Origin: CAZVRZ01 sp964629965
Lineage (GTDB): Bacteria; Chloroflexota; Anaerolineae; Anaerolineales; UBA4823
Assembly: GCA_964629965.1 (NCBI GenBank)
Contig: CAZVRZ010000042.1
Span: forward strand, 1 to 36,587
Direction: 5' to 3'
DNA length: 36,587 nucleotides
The first letter of the stretch is position 1. Every line of letters begins with the position of its first letter. Under the pieces are notes generated by a model, which did no database searches, was not told where the DNA came from, and saw only the letters and a program-made list of their open reading frames with translations. The position numbers were made by a program, and so were the translations under genes. Shown here in pieces: positions 15,844 through 23,727 of this stretch.

Positions 15844-17367
15844 GTGAACCTAATTTCATCCAAACATTGCCGTCATATATTTGAAGAATTATATCTTAAC
15901 GTAACATGTTGGGTTATTTTCTGCCTGGCCTTGTTTGGCCTGGCGGCTTGCACTGTCGAACCACAAACGCCATCCCCTGAAGCTTCGCAGACCATCACGC
16001 CCACGGTTGTGTTTACTCGAACTCCACGTCCGAAGAGAAGCGTCACCCCCAACCCCACTCTATCCCCTTCGTCTGTTCCCTCACCCGTTTCTCCCATCAG
16101 TGTGTTAGGCATTGAGTCTGCCGATTTACAGGGCGCTACCCTTCGTTTTTGGCATCCCTGGCAAAATGATGCCGGGGCATATCTGCAGAGATTGCTCGAT
16201 GAGTTTAACCGTACCAATTCCTGGGAAATTCACGTAGAAGCGGTTGTGTATAACGGTTGGGGGCCCATGGAAGAGACGCTCAAAATGGCGGTCTTGACTG
16301 ATGAGCGGCCCAATATCGTTGTTGGTTACAGCCACCAACTCAGGCGCTGGGTAGTGAGCACGGGAGGCTTTGTTGACCTGGACAATTACGTTCATGACCC
16401 GATCTGGGGGTACTCGCCCAGCCAGCAAGAAGATTTTTATCCAGAAGTTTGGGCTCAGGATATTGATGAACCTCAAAATGATCATCCCGGTCAAATACGC
16501 CTTGGACTGCCCTGGTATCGCACAGGCTATGTACTCATATACAACCGGACCTGGGCAAAAGAATTGGGATTCAATGAGCCGCCGCAAACTGCTCATGATC
16601 TGCGGGCCCAGGCTTGCCGGGCGGCGGAGGCAAACCTGCGAGACAGCGATCCTGCCAATGATGGTAAAGGTGGTTGGATGCTAACCACCGATCCAGCGCT
16701 TTTAGAAAGTTGGATTATGGCTTATGATGGCACATTGACAGCCCCAGATGGGAACGGTTATCGGCTCCACACGTCACAGGCAGAACAGGCGTTGGATGAA
16801 ATCCAACGCGCTTATCGCGAAAAATGCGCCTGGCTCAATGTCGTTCCCTATCCTCAAGATAAGTTTGCCGGGCGCGGTGCATTATTCTATGGCGCCTCCT
16901 TAGCAGAATTAGATGTCATTCAGCAAAGTATGCAGCAGGTCCAAAACCTAGATGAGTGGGATGTATTGCCGTTTCTCGGTCCAGATGGGCAACAAGTGAT
17001 TGGTATTTCGGGCCCATCATTGGCGATGCTGCCTGCTGCCCCAAAGGAACAGTTAGCTTCCTGGTTATTTATTCAATGGCTGGTATCGCCTGAGAACCAG
17101 GCGCGCTGGGTGGAATATGTTCGAGAACTCCCGGCAAGTGCGAGTGTGCCAGGTCAGTTGGATCCTTCTGCAGAGGTACTTGCGCAGTGGGAATCAGCAC
17201 TTCAATTGATGCCGTATATCCGGGGGGAGCCTGCCAATGCATCCTGGGGATCGGTACGATGGGCCTTTTCAGAGGCCATCGAATGGCTCCTGCTTGGTGA
17301 TATGGAACCCGCCCAGGTTTTAGAGATCTTAGACCAACTGGCCCTGGAGGTATACAATCAGGAATGA
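15844..17367 (+). CDS. Extracellular solute-binding lipoprotein (sugar ABC transporter family 1)
   Basis: Substrate-capture protein of the family 1 solute-binding type, 507 aa. The N-terminus has a hydrophobic signal ending in a lipobox, FGLAAC, with Cys36 as the lipid attachment site. A Thr/Pro-rich linker follows (about 40-80), then the binding domain starting LRFWHPWQNDAGAYLQRLL, with LPWYRTGYVLIYNRTWAKEL typical of the hinge region and ISGPSLAMLPAAP near the end. The GTG at 15844 is chosen because GGAG lies seven bases upstream and the upstream ATG (15820) overlaps the promoter. No permease or ATPase gene is next to it, so this is an orphan binding protein that would have to share another transporter. 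The ligand is probably a sugar, but this cannot be shown. Confidence 0.87.
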   Translation: MNLISSKHCRHIFEELYLNVTCWVIFCLALFGLAACTVEPQTPSPEASQTITPTVVFTRTPRPKRSVTPNPTLSPSSVPSPVSPISVLGIESADLQGATLRFWHPWQNDAGAYLQRLLDEFNRTNSWEIHVEAVVYNGWGPMEETLKMAVLTDERPNIVVGYSHQLRRWVVSTGGFVDLDNYVHDPIWGYSPSQQEDFYPEVWAQDIDEPQNDHPGQIRLGLPWYRTGYVLIYNRTWAKELGFNEPPQTAHDLRAQACRAAEANLRDSDPANDGKGGWMLTTDPALLESWIMAYDGTLTAPDGNGYRLHTSQAEQALDEIQRAYREKCAWLNVVPYPQDKFAGRGALFYGASLAELDVIQQSMQQVQNLDEWDVLPFLGPDGQQVIGISGPSLAMLPAAPKEQLASWLFIQWLVSPENQARWVEYVRELPASASVPGQLDPSAEVLAQWESALQLMPYIRGEPANASWGSVRWAFSEAIEWLLLGDMEPAQVLEILDQLALEVYNQE

Positions 17368-17405
17368 TCGGTCTAACACTGTTGATCTGCTGTGAAATTG
17401 ACCTC

Positions 17406-17434
17406 TTGTTAGGCCATATAAGCAGTGCTATACT
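17406..17434 (+). promoter_or_regulatory. Promoter in the gap upstream of the first corA
   Basis: TTGTTA, a 17-nt spacer and TATACT, with TGC directly before the -10. Transcription would start near 17441. It lies 39 nt after the lipoprotein stop and drives the stretch that contains a 51-codon ORF and a terminator-like hairpin. Confidence 0.6.
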
Positions 17435-17454
17435 ATCGACGTTTAGGTTATTAA

Positions 17455-17610
17455 ATGCGTGATCATCATAGGATGCGAGAGAATTGTCTTTTGACGATGG
17501 AAACTTCATTAAGTGTTTCTTCTGAAAGCAGCGACGAGCCTGCCAGTCGTAAGACAGGCAATCAGTTCTTTCTAAATAACAATTTGCTTTGGTTGGCTTT
17601 GGAAGCTTAG
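17455..17610 (+). CDS. Possible small protein, 51 codons, unknown
   Basis: A short ORF placed exactly between a good promoter and a terminator-like hairpin. It starts at ATG 17455 (weak TAGG upstream) or at ATG 17497, giving 51 or 37 residues, and ends with TAG at 17608. The product is Ser-rich in the middle (METSLSVSSESSDEP) and ends with a more hydrophobic NNNLLWLALEA. I do not recognise it. It could equally be a non-coding RNA or leader that happens to be open. The position is the main argument for it. Confidence 0.3.
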   Translation: MRDHHRMRENCLLTMETSLSVSSESSDEPASRKTGNQFFLNNNLLWLALEA

Positions 17611-17636
17611 CTGGGAACGCGGATCTATTTCTATCC

Positions 17637-17672
17637 ACATCCCGGAAGCCATGCTTCCGGGATGTATATTTT
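17637..17672 (+). terminator. Strong hairpin, probable terminator or attenuator
   Basis: A perfect 13-bp inverted repeat (17637-17649 with 17653-17665) closes a 3-nt CAT loop and is followed by ATATTTT. The T run is short, so it may be leaky. It separates the promoter/small-ORF segment from the small ORF and corA downstream and could end the lipoprotein transcript, the small transcript, or act as an attenuator. Confidence 0.65.
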
Positions 17673-17694
17673 AACTACAAGGAGAGTTGCCATA

Positions 17695-17757
17695 ATGAAC
17701 GAGGATGGGTCAAACCAAGATCAAGACCCTATACAACATAACAAAAAACCACCCTGA
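17695..17757 (+). CDS. 20-codon ORF with strong ribosome site; possibly the head of a TGA-interrupted membrane protein
   Basis: ATG 17695 is preceded by AAGGAGAG at ideal spacing and opens a 20-codon hydrophilic ORF ending KKPP and TGA (17755-17757). Reading on in the same frame past the TGA gives a 32-codon hydrophobic stretch, LLFFRRAVAWILIFGGVIWL and a short tail, up to TGA at 17854. That would overlap the corA start in another frame. A single G-to-A change turning TGG (Trp) into TGA would explain this, making it a fresh pseudogene, a recoded codon or a sequencing error. Alternatively it is a leader peptide for corA. Confidence 0.4.
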   Translation: MNEDGSNQDQDPIQHNKKPP

Positions 17758-17810
17758 CTTCTTTTCTTCAGAAGGGCAGTTGCCTGGATACTTATTTTCG
17801 GAGGTGTCAT

Positions 17811-18740
17811 ATGGTTACGATTTTCAAAAACAATGGTTCAGAATTGCAAATGCTGAATGAGCCCGCGGCCGGAACCTGGCTGAATGTTATTGATCCCACC
17901 TCAAGCGAGATGGAATATCTGAAAGCCCTGGGCATTCCCCACGATTATTTAATCTATTCATTAGACATCAACGAACGTGCTCGCACCGAGCGCGATAACG
18001 GCGAACAATTAATTCTACTGCGTATTCCCTACTTCCAGGGAGCGCAAAGCGATATCCCTTACACCACTATCCCATTAGGGATCATTCTTACTCCCAATTA
18101 CCTGGTAACCGTCTGCAAATACAACAATGATATTCTGCAAGAATTTTGCAGCGGCCGTATGCGCGACCTTTCTACTACCAAACGGCAGCGTTTTATTTTG
18201 CGCGTTCTTTTGTTGACGGCTACCAAATATCTGAGCTATCTACAACAGATCACCCGCAGCGTGGACAGTTTGGAAGATCAACTCCAACTCTCCACGCGAA
18301 ACAAAGAGGTCCTGGAATTGCTAAAATTCCAGAAAAGCCTGACCATTTTTACCACTGCATTAAAATCAAACGAACTGTTGATGAAGCGCCTGCAGCAAAG
18401 TCAGATGTTTAAAATGTTTCCAGAAGATGAGGAACTGCTGGAAGATGTGCTCACCGAGACACAGCAGGCCATAGAAATGACCAACATTGAGAGCAACATT
18501 CTCAGTTCTATGATGGATGCCTTTGCATCGATTATCTCAAATAATCTTAACAGTGTAATGAAATTTTTGGCATCGATCACGATCCTTGCCAGCATACCTA
18601 CGATGATCTCTAGTTTTTATGGTATGAACGTCGCTTTGCCAGGAGAAGGACATCCCTGGTCATTTGTGATGATCTTTATTTTTGCCCTGCTTGTTTCAAT
18701 AATGGTTGCAGTGATTTTTGTCAGGCGAGATTGGTTGTAA
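17811..18740 (+). CDS. corA: CorA-family divalent cation transporter (first copy)
   Basis: A 309-aa magnesium/cobalt channel-type protein. The N-terminal cytosolic alpha/beta domain and long helices (about residues 1-245) lead to two C-terminal membrane spans. The signature GMN sits at residues 271-273 (SFYGMNVALPGE), and the protein ends with a basic VRRDWL. The ATG at 17811 has GGAGG six bases upstream. Functional CorA proteins assemble as pentamers that gate on cytosolic Mg2+; transport of Mg2+, Co2+ or Ni2+ is a family inference. It is one of two CorA proteins in the window and differs strongly from the other (27844-28827) in its N-terminal domain. The small ORF just upstream may be its leader. 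No M-box magnesium riboswitch was recognised. Confidence 0.9.
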   Translation: MVTIFKNNGSELQMLNEPAAGTWLNVIDPTSSEMEYLKALGIPHDYLIYSLDINERARTERDNGEQLILLRIPYFQGAQSDIPYTTIPLGIILTPNYLVTVCKYNNDILQEFCSGRMRDLSTTKRQRFILRVLLLTATKYLSYLQQITRSVDSLEDQLQLSTRNKEVLELLKFQKSLTIFTTALKSNELLMKRLQQSQMFKMFPEDEELLEDVLTETQQAIEMTNIESNILSSMMDAFASIISNNLNSVMKFLASITILASIPTMISSFYGMNVALPGEGHPWSFVMIFIFALLVSIMVAVIFVRRDWL

Positions 18741-18762
18741 AAGGATCAGGAGACTCTCGCCT
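18723..18762. terminator. Inverted repeat between convergent genes
   Basis: An 8-bp inverted repeat, AGGCGAGA (18723-18730) and TCTCGCCT (18755-18762), spans the 3' ends of corA and the S9 peptidase with a 24-nt loop. There is no T run, so termination is uncertain. Confidence 0.25.
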
Positions 18763-20657
18763 CAAGCATAAATCACATATTGCTTCAGGAATTTATCGAT
18801 CATCTGGTAAAAGTGTTCGATCGTTTCAGCTTTGCGAAAGCCATGACCTTCGCCAGGGTATAGATGATAGATATGGGGGATACCTCGCCGGCGCAACGAC
18901 TCGACCACTTCATCCGATTGAGAGCGCGGTACCACCACATCCTCTTCGCCCTGGAAAATGGCGATAGGGTCCTGAATTTTATCCACAAAGAAGGCCGGCG
19001 AGCGTGACCGATAAAGCTCAGCCGCCTCGGGCAAAGGACCGATCAAGGTATCTGTGTAGTGAGCTTCAAACTTATGTGTTTCTGCCGCTAGTGTAAATTG
19101 ATTTGAGACCCCATACAGGCAAATACCAGCCTTGAAATAACCGGGATAATCTTCCAGGGCTTTTAGTACCGTAAAGCCGCCGGCGCTGCCTCCCATAATG
19201 ATTACGCGTTTACTGTCAATTAATCCCTGCTCGTCCAGGGAATGCACTCCAGCAATCGCGTCTTGCACATCGTAAATTCCCCAATTACCATGCAACATAT
19301 TACGGTATTCTCGCCCATACCCCGTACTGCCGCGATAATTCACATCCAGATAGGCGTAACCACGGCTGGTAAAATATTGTATAGCCAGATTAAAAGCGTT
19401 GATCCGCTGGCCGGTTGGGCCGCCATGAATGTTCATGATCAATGGGGGTTTGCCAGAGTTCTCAAATACAGTGCTTTTGGGCAAATAAAGTAAACCGTGA
19501 GCATCTTGGCCGTCCATACCCTTCCAGGACAAATGCTCTGGAAGCACATAAATTTCTGCTGGAAGTTCTTCGGAGATCGATCGTCGGATGATCCTGGTTT
19601 TGCCAGACAGGCTGCAAGTAATGATCTGCATTGGCGTAGCACTGCCTGAGGCGATCAGGGCTACTTGATTACCATCTGGTGACATGGCGATTTGATCCAG
19701 GCTGGTGTAATCACTACCCACGTGAATTTGTTCCAGGGCGCCTGATATTATTTCCAGGCGCCACAGGCTTTTGGTGCTCATCTGGTTGCGGATGAACCAG
19801 ATGTACTGTCCATCAGGGCTAAATGCATAGGTACGCACACCCTGCACCCAGGCTGCCGCTCCATGTTCGGCAGCCTCATCGGTTAATTGAGTATGAGTCT
19901 TTGACTCTAGATCGTAAAGATATAATTGCCACCATCCAGTTTGTTCTGAAACATAAGCCAGGTAACGGCCGTCGGGAGAAAACTCCGGCTGAAAAACAGG
20001 GATATTCTCGCTGCCTGCAACCGGCATCGTTTCCACGATCTCAGGTAGTTTCCTGCCTGCACTGACCAGGTGTGCCAGGGTCAACCTGGTTCCCTCCCAC
20101 GGCATGTTTGGATGATCCCAAGAAACATAGGCAAACCATTCCCCAGATGGATGCCAGCAGGGCTGCATATAGAAATCTGCTCCTGAGACCAGGCGGGCTG
20201 GCCATTGGCGGCCCTCTATATCCACGATGGCAATCACATCCTGGCCCTCATACGTATGCACAAAAAGCAGCCAACTTCCATCGGGCGAAGGGCACGGTGC
20301 GGCCGCGCAGCCAAAAGCCGGGGTGATTGGTCGCGGGCTGCCGGTGCCAAGCGGCTGGCAAAACAACCGACCAGAAGCTGCCTCTGCCAAGATCACTTTA
20401 TTTCGACCAAGGCCAAAGTCGCCTCCGCCATAGCCCACGCGCCCCCGAATCGAAAATTCACTGGTAAGATCGCGCGGCGCCTGTCCATCTGCAGGCTGAG
20501 CCACCAGTACGCCACGATCCGAACGAGCTTCTCGCCATACTAAAGTGCCATCCTGAGCCCACAATACGTCACTAAAATTGATACCTCGGGCGAGACTGAT
20601 TGGAGAAATAGGACTCGACCAGAGACCATATTGGCGGCTAATCTTCTTTTGTTCCAT
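18762..20657 (-). CDS. S9 family prolyl oligopeptidase-like peptidase
   Basis: A 631-aa serine peptidase with the two-domain layout of the S9 family (acylaminoacyl-peptidase / DPP-IV type). An N-terminal beta-propeller shows repeated phrases such as SPDGSWLLFVHT, SPDGRYLAYVSEQ and SPDGQYIWFIRN. The C-terminal alpha/beta hydrolase begins near residue 400 (PLIMNIHGGPTGQ). Likely triad: Ser491 in GGSAGG, Asp573 in GEEDVVVP, His605 in GEGHGF. No signal peptide is seen, so a cytoplasmic role in peptide breakdown is likely. The ATG at 20657 is preferred, with GAGG seven bases before; a GTG lies one codon upstream. It is the last gene of a leftward operon, 11 nt after RNase HII. Confidence 0.92.
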   Translation of the reverse strand: MEQKKISRQYGLWSSPISPISLARGINFSDVLWAQDGTLVWREARSDRGVLVAQPADGQAPRDLTSEFSIRGRVGYGGGDFGLGRNKVILAEAASGRLFCQPLGTGSPRPITPAFGCAAAPCPSPDGSWLLFVHTYEGQDVIAIVDIEGRQWPARLVSGADFYMQPCWHPSGEWFAYVSWDHPNMPWEGTRLTLAHLVSAGRKLPEIVETMPVAGSENIPVFQPEFSPDGRYLAYVSEQTGWWQLYLYDLESKTHTQLTDEAAEHGAAAWVQGVRTYAFSPDGQYIWFIRNQMSTKSLWRLEIISGALEQIHVGSDYTSLDQIAMSPDGNQVALIASGSATPMQIITCSLSGKTRIIRRSISEELPAEIYVLPEHLSWKGMDGQDAHGLLYLPKSTVFENSGKPPLIMNIHGGPTGQRINAFNLAIQYFTSRGYAYLDVNYRGSTGYGREYRNMLHGNWGIYDVQDAIAGVHSLDEQGLIDSKRVIIMGGSAGGFTVLKALEDYPGYFKAGICLYGVSNQFTLAAETHKFEAHYTDTLIGPLPEAAELYRSRSPAFFVDKIQDPIAIFQGEEDVVVPRSQSDEVVESLRRRGIPHIYHLYPGEGHGFRKAETIEHFYQMIDKFLKQYVIYA

Positions 20658-20668
20658 CACAGATCCTC

Positions 20669-21331
20669 TTATCTTTGAGAACTCTCAAGAACCGGTTTGA
20701 ACGTCTTCCGGTGAATAGCGCTAGGCCCCAGCTTTTGCAGTGCATTCAAATGCTGAACTGTTCCATATCCTTTGTGATTGGCAAAACCATATCCGGGGTA
20801 GTATTCATCGAGCTCCATCATCATCGCGTCGCGAGACGTTTTTGCCAGGATCGATGCCCCCGCAATACTAATGGAGCGGCGATCTCCTTTTATCAAAGAA
20901 GTTTGAAAAACTGGACAATCAGGCAATAATAAGCAATCCAATAACAAATGGTCCGGCATGACACTCAGTCCTACCAGGGCGCGTTCTGCTGCCAGGTGAG
21001 TGGCTTGCACAATACCTGACTCATCGACCTCTGTCGAACTTGCCATCCCAACAGCCCAACTGATCGCACAGTTGCGTATTTGTTCGGCCCAGACAATTCG
21101 TTCGCGTGAGGTCATTTGTTTTGAGTCGCGCACGCCAGATAATATTGTTGCCAGGTTGGGGTCGTTCGGCAAAACCAGCGCTGCGGCTGTTACTGGTCCT
21201 GCCAAAGGTCCCCGCCCCGCTTCATCAATGCCTGCCAGGTAAACGAATCCGGCTTGCCATAATGCATGTTCGAAATCGAGATTGGGACGATCCGGCAGTA
21301 GTGTTGCCTCAATTTGATGATGAGCGGGCAT
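20669..21331 (-). CDS. rnhB: Ribonuclease HII
   Basis: Removes RNA (including single ribonucleotides) from RNA-DNA duplexes. About 220 aa. The signature LAGIDEAGRGPLAGPV holds the first catalytic acids (D36, E37 from this start). It also shows VRDSKQMTSRERI, an LLLDCLLLP segment with a catalytic Asp, SISIAGASILAKTSRD, and YGFANHKGYGT with a conserved C-terminal HRKTFKPV. I place the start at ATG 21331, preceded by GTGGAA. An ATG at 21349 would extend the overlap with the upstream glycosyltransferase from 23 to 41 nt. The overlap implies translational coupling within the operon. Confidence 0.93.
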   Translation of the reverse strand: MPAHHQIEATLLPDRPNLDFEHALWQAGFVYLAGIDEAGRGPLAGPVTAAALVLPNDPNLATILSGVRDSKQMTSRERIVWAEQIRNCAISWAVGMASSTEVDESGIVQATHLAAERALVGLSVMPDHLLLDCLLLPDCPVFQTSLIKGDRRSISIAGASILAKTSRDAMMMELDEYYPGYGFANHKGYGTVQHLNALQKLGPSAIHRKTFKPVLESSQR

Positions 21332-22046
21332 ATATTCCACGCATGGCATTCAACCGGATTTTTAGCAAATCCATTCCCATACGGATGGAGTCTCGCAGAA
21401 CCCGAATTTTACTCTCTGAATTGAAATACCAGGGAATCGGAATTTCCACGATCGAATAACCCCGCCTGCGGGCAATGAACAACACCTCTACATCGAAGGA
21501 CCAGCCGGATATGGTTTGCAAGCGGAACAACTCATTGGCTATCGAACCCCGAAAGCATTTGAACCCGCATTGTGTATCATGCAAACCGGGCAATGCCAGG
21601 ATGCGAATCAGCAAGTTGAAACCGCGCCCAACAAAATGGCGATAAGGCGGTTCATCGTAACGAATTGCGCCGGGCGCTTCACGCGAAGCAATGGCTATAT
21701 CGATATCAGGCAACGCGGGTGGAAGGAAGCGATTGATCTGGTCTACCCTCATCGAAAAATCGGCATCGCACATAAAACGATACTCGCCTTTTGCATCTAG
21801 CATGCCGCGTTTAACCGCCAGGCCTTTGCCACGCTCTGTATTCTGTAATATTCGCAGTTGCGGGAATTGCCGAGAAAATTCCTGCGCCACTTCAAAAGTC
21901 CTGTCGTGGCTGCCATTTTCAATGATCAATACCTCAGATGAATATGGCTGGAGGTCAACAAATTCCTTAACTTGTGTAAGTGTTTGCGAAAGCCGGTTTT
22001 CTTCGTTATAGGCAGGGATGATGATCGAAAGAAATGGATTGGACAA
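21309..22046 (-). CDS. GT2 glycosyltransferase, dolichyl-phosphate glucosyltransferase-like
   Basis: A 245-aa GT-A fold glycosyltransferase closest in motif order to the DPG synthase (ALG5-like) group. These enzymes transfer a sugar from a nucleotide sugar to a polyprenyl phosphate on the cytosolic side. Motifs: SIIIPAYNEENRL (7-19), ENGSHDRT (43-50), NTERGKGLAVKRGM (69-82), CDADFS with the metal-binding DAD at 94-96, DTQCGFKCF, and GWSFDVEVLF. It lacks the C-terminal membrane spans of some homologues. The start is a TTG at 22046, strongly backed by AGAGG at proper spacing; no upstream ATG is available. It lies 9 nt after the NERD-like gene. It might supply the lipid-linked sugar used by GT39 enzymes like those at 106-5135; that is inference. 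Confidence 0.85.
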   Translation of the reverse strand: MSNPFLSIIIPAYNEENRLSQTLTQVKEFVDLQPYSSEVLIIENGSHDRTFEVAQEFSRQFPQLRILQNTERGKGLAVKRGMLDAKGEYRFMCDADFSMRVDQINRFLPPALPDIDIAIASREAPGAIRYDEPPYRHFVGRGFNLLIRILALPGLHDTQCGFKCFRGSIANELFRLQTISGWSFDVEVLFIARRRGYSIVEIPIPWYFNSESKIRVLRDSIRMGMDLLKIRLNAMRGIYARSSSN

Positions 22047-22055
22047 TAAGAACCT

Positions 22056-22856
22056 CTATGTGCCGGCCGTCATCAAAATAAGGAAAATGAAGACAACCAG
22101 GATAATAAATTCAAAACCTGCCACCACGGCCAGGACAAGCCATTGTTTCGTGGAAAATTTGATCTTTGCAAGCGCAGGAGGCAGGATACTTTGAGATGCC
22201 AGGCGTTCAACCACCGGGTTGGGCGCTTTCTCTTCTGCTGGTTTTTCAACCGGAGCAGGTGGCTTCTCGAAAATTATATCGATAACGCTTTGTACCTGCA
22301 CCTGGTTTAATACCACATTGCTTTGCTCCAGGCTCGCTGCGTAACGTTCAATAGCATCCGCTCTCAGAATCCGCACGATAGGACGGCTGGCTTCCACATG
22401 AATGCCGGTGTTTGAAAACATCAGCACCGATTGTACACTGGAACCACTGATGCCCTTTTGCACCAGGAACTTCTCGACAATATCTGCGAAGGCAGCCGTC
22501 TCCGTGAGCAAGTTTTTACTGGCCGGCGCATACTGCCGTGAGCCTCGGCCCATTATAGTCCAACTGTCACCTTTTGCCCGGAACACCCCCTTCTCGCCGC
22601 TGGCATTGATCACCACCATACCTGGCGGACCGATCAGCATCAAAGGGACGGCCTGCTCCTGTCCGGGAAGGGTAAAGCCGCGCAGCATGTGGTATCGATT
22701 GTCCAGATATCGTCCCAGGTAAGAGATGATATCCTCCTGAGCTTTGCGATCTTTTTCCCAGGCAAATCCAAATTTTGAGATGCCCTGAAAATGACCTTGC
22801 AATTGTTGCACCAAACCATCTTGAGCACGAACCAACGAATGATCAATGACTTTCAT
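22056..22856 (-). CDS. NERD-like domain protein with C-terminal membrane anchor
   Basis: A 266-aa protein. Residues about 35-165 resemble a nuclease-related domain (NERD): an EDIISYLGRYLDNRYHMLRGF helix-strand start, PLMLIGPPGMVVINASGEKGVF where NERD proteins have a strand with acidic and Lys residues, and VQSVLMFSNTGIHVE as a core strand. The usual acidic catalytic residues are not clearly present, so it may be a degenerate or purely binding version. A charged linker (EKPPAPVEKPAEEKAPNP, about 203-220) leads to one C-terminal hydrophobic segment (about 237-263), predicting a cytosolic domain anchored by its tail. It overlaps the upstream phospholipase-like gene by 4 nt (ATGA). The family assignment is tentative. 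Confidence 0.5.
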   Translation of the reverse strand: MKVIDHSLVRAQDGLVQQLQGHFQGISKFGFAWEKDRKAQEDIISYLGRYLDNRYHMLRGFTLPGQEQAVPLMLIGPPGMVVINASGEKGVFRAKGDSWTIMGRGSRQYAPASKNLLTETAAFADIVEKFLVQKGISGSSVQSVLMFSNTGIHVEASRPIVRILRADAIERYAASLEQSNVVLNQVQVQSVIDIIFEKPPAPVEKPAEEKAPNPVVERLASQSILPPALAKIKFSTKQWLVLAVVAGFEFIILVVFIFLILMTAGT

Positions 22857-23653
22857 GGCACACCTACTCCTGTCGCCATCATCCTGGCTGTATCCCTGGA
22901 CTGCGCAACCAGATATCGATTTAATAAACTCACACCCATTGACAACGCTTTGTGTCGGTAGGCTTCCAGGCAGCGCTGTGGAAGGTGTGAAAAAACTTTC
23001 TGTTCCATCAAAATATCAGAATCTAACAGCGAATAAAAATCAGCCGGTGCAATACCCTGGCGAGTGGCAAAGACCTCAACCGTTTGAATAGCTGCTCCGG
23101 GTTCCAATTGTGGATAGAGCAGGTCGCGCCATTGGCATAAGTGCTTGTCGTCCACAAAGGGCAACCAGGAGAGCGGCCTAACCTGTTTTAGCGAATCGGC
23201 CATCCCTTCCGGCAGATCCTTTACAATTTTTCGATCCAGGTGACAACGAACAACATTATGAAGATACGAGCGCTGATGCGCTTCTCCCAGGCTGCTTTGC
23301 TTGCTGAAAAAGGGGAAGAAGATATCTGTCAACCAAAGCCAATCTGCCTGCAAATGACAAAGGTACCCGGCAATAAAAGAAGCTTGAGATGCTGTCAGAT
23401 TGATCGAGTTAGCCAATACGGGGTGCATAACCAGGATCTTATCCCAGGGTAATTCTGCTTCATTGGGGCGATAAAACGTATAGAAATGCGTATCATCCCG
23501 GGATTGCTGAGAAACAACCTGAACGTCTGGAGCTGTATTTCCAAAGCGAAATGCCCCAAGATAATTTCTCAAAAAAAACGATACATCTCGCCTCAAAGCA
23601 GGGTGAGTCAATACATCTTCTGCCAGGTAGAGATGATAAAAGGGTGTGGGCAT
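22853..23653 (-). CDS. Zinc-dependent phospholipase C-like protein
   Basis: A 266-aa protein of the zinc-dependent phospholipase C fold. It shows the helical opening TPFYHLYLAEDVL, FRFGNTAPDVQVV, DDTHFYTFY and AGYLCHLQADWLW, in which the His and Asp residues fit the metal-binding pattern. No signal peptide is visible, so it may be cytosolic, unlike secreted clostridial enzymes; its lipid substrate is not known. The start is the ATG at 23653. A longer reading frame (to 23785) would run through tRNA-Pro and is rejected. A TGG-TATAAT lies 6 nt upstream of this ATG, so the transcript should begin at or next to the start codon. It heads the leftward operon ending with the S9 peptidase. Confidence 0.75.
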   Translation of the reverse strand: MPTPFYHLYLAEDVLTHPALRRDVSFFLRNYLGAFRFGNTAPDVQVVSQQSRDDTHFYTFYRPNEAELPWDKILVMHPVLANSINLTASQASFIAGYLCHLQADWLWLTDIFFPFFSKQSSLGEAHQRSYLHNVVRCHLDRKIVKDLPEGMADSLKQVRPLSWLPFVDDKHLCQWRDLLYPQLEPGAAIQTVEVFATRQGIAPADFYSLLDSDILMEQKVFSHLPQRCLEAYRHKALSMGVSLLNRYLVAQSRDTARMMATGVGVP

Positions 23654-23659
23654 ATTAAA

Positions 23660-23668
23660 ATTATACCA
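23660..23668 (-). promoter_or_regulatory. Extended -10 giving a leaderless transcript
   Basis: TGG-TATAAT on the minus strand, six bases before the ATG at 23653. With normal initiation spacing the first transcribed base would be the A of the start codon. The -35 is poor. It is likely the promoter of the operon that runs down to 18762. Confidence 0.6.
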
Positions 23669-23727
23669 GACGTGCCGACCTGTGAAGAAAAACCCCTGTG
23701 GGCGCAATCGCTGCAGTAAAATACAAG

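Noticed and set aside
17611..17622. CTGGGAACGCGG resembling the T-box antiterminator core (TGGNACCGCG)
   Set aside because: Two mismatches in the most conserved part, no recognisable stem I, and the downstream gene is a cation channel rather than an aminoacyl-tRNA synthetase or amino-acid gene.
17629..17637. Single CTATCCACA as another DnaA box
   Set aside because: One mismatch and isolated; expected by chance, unlike the phased triplet at 25734. A similar isolated match lies near 23105.
17755..17757. TGA as a selenocysteine codon
   Set aside because: No SECIS-like hairpin directly after it, and the hydrophobic context fits Trp better than Sec.
17441..17810. Possible M-box magnesium riboswitch before corA
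   Set aside because: None of the conserved M-box segments can be found, despite the fitting gene.
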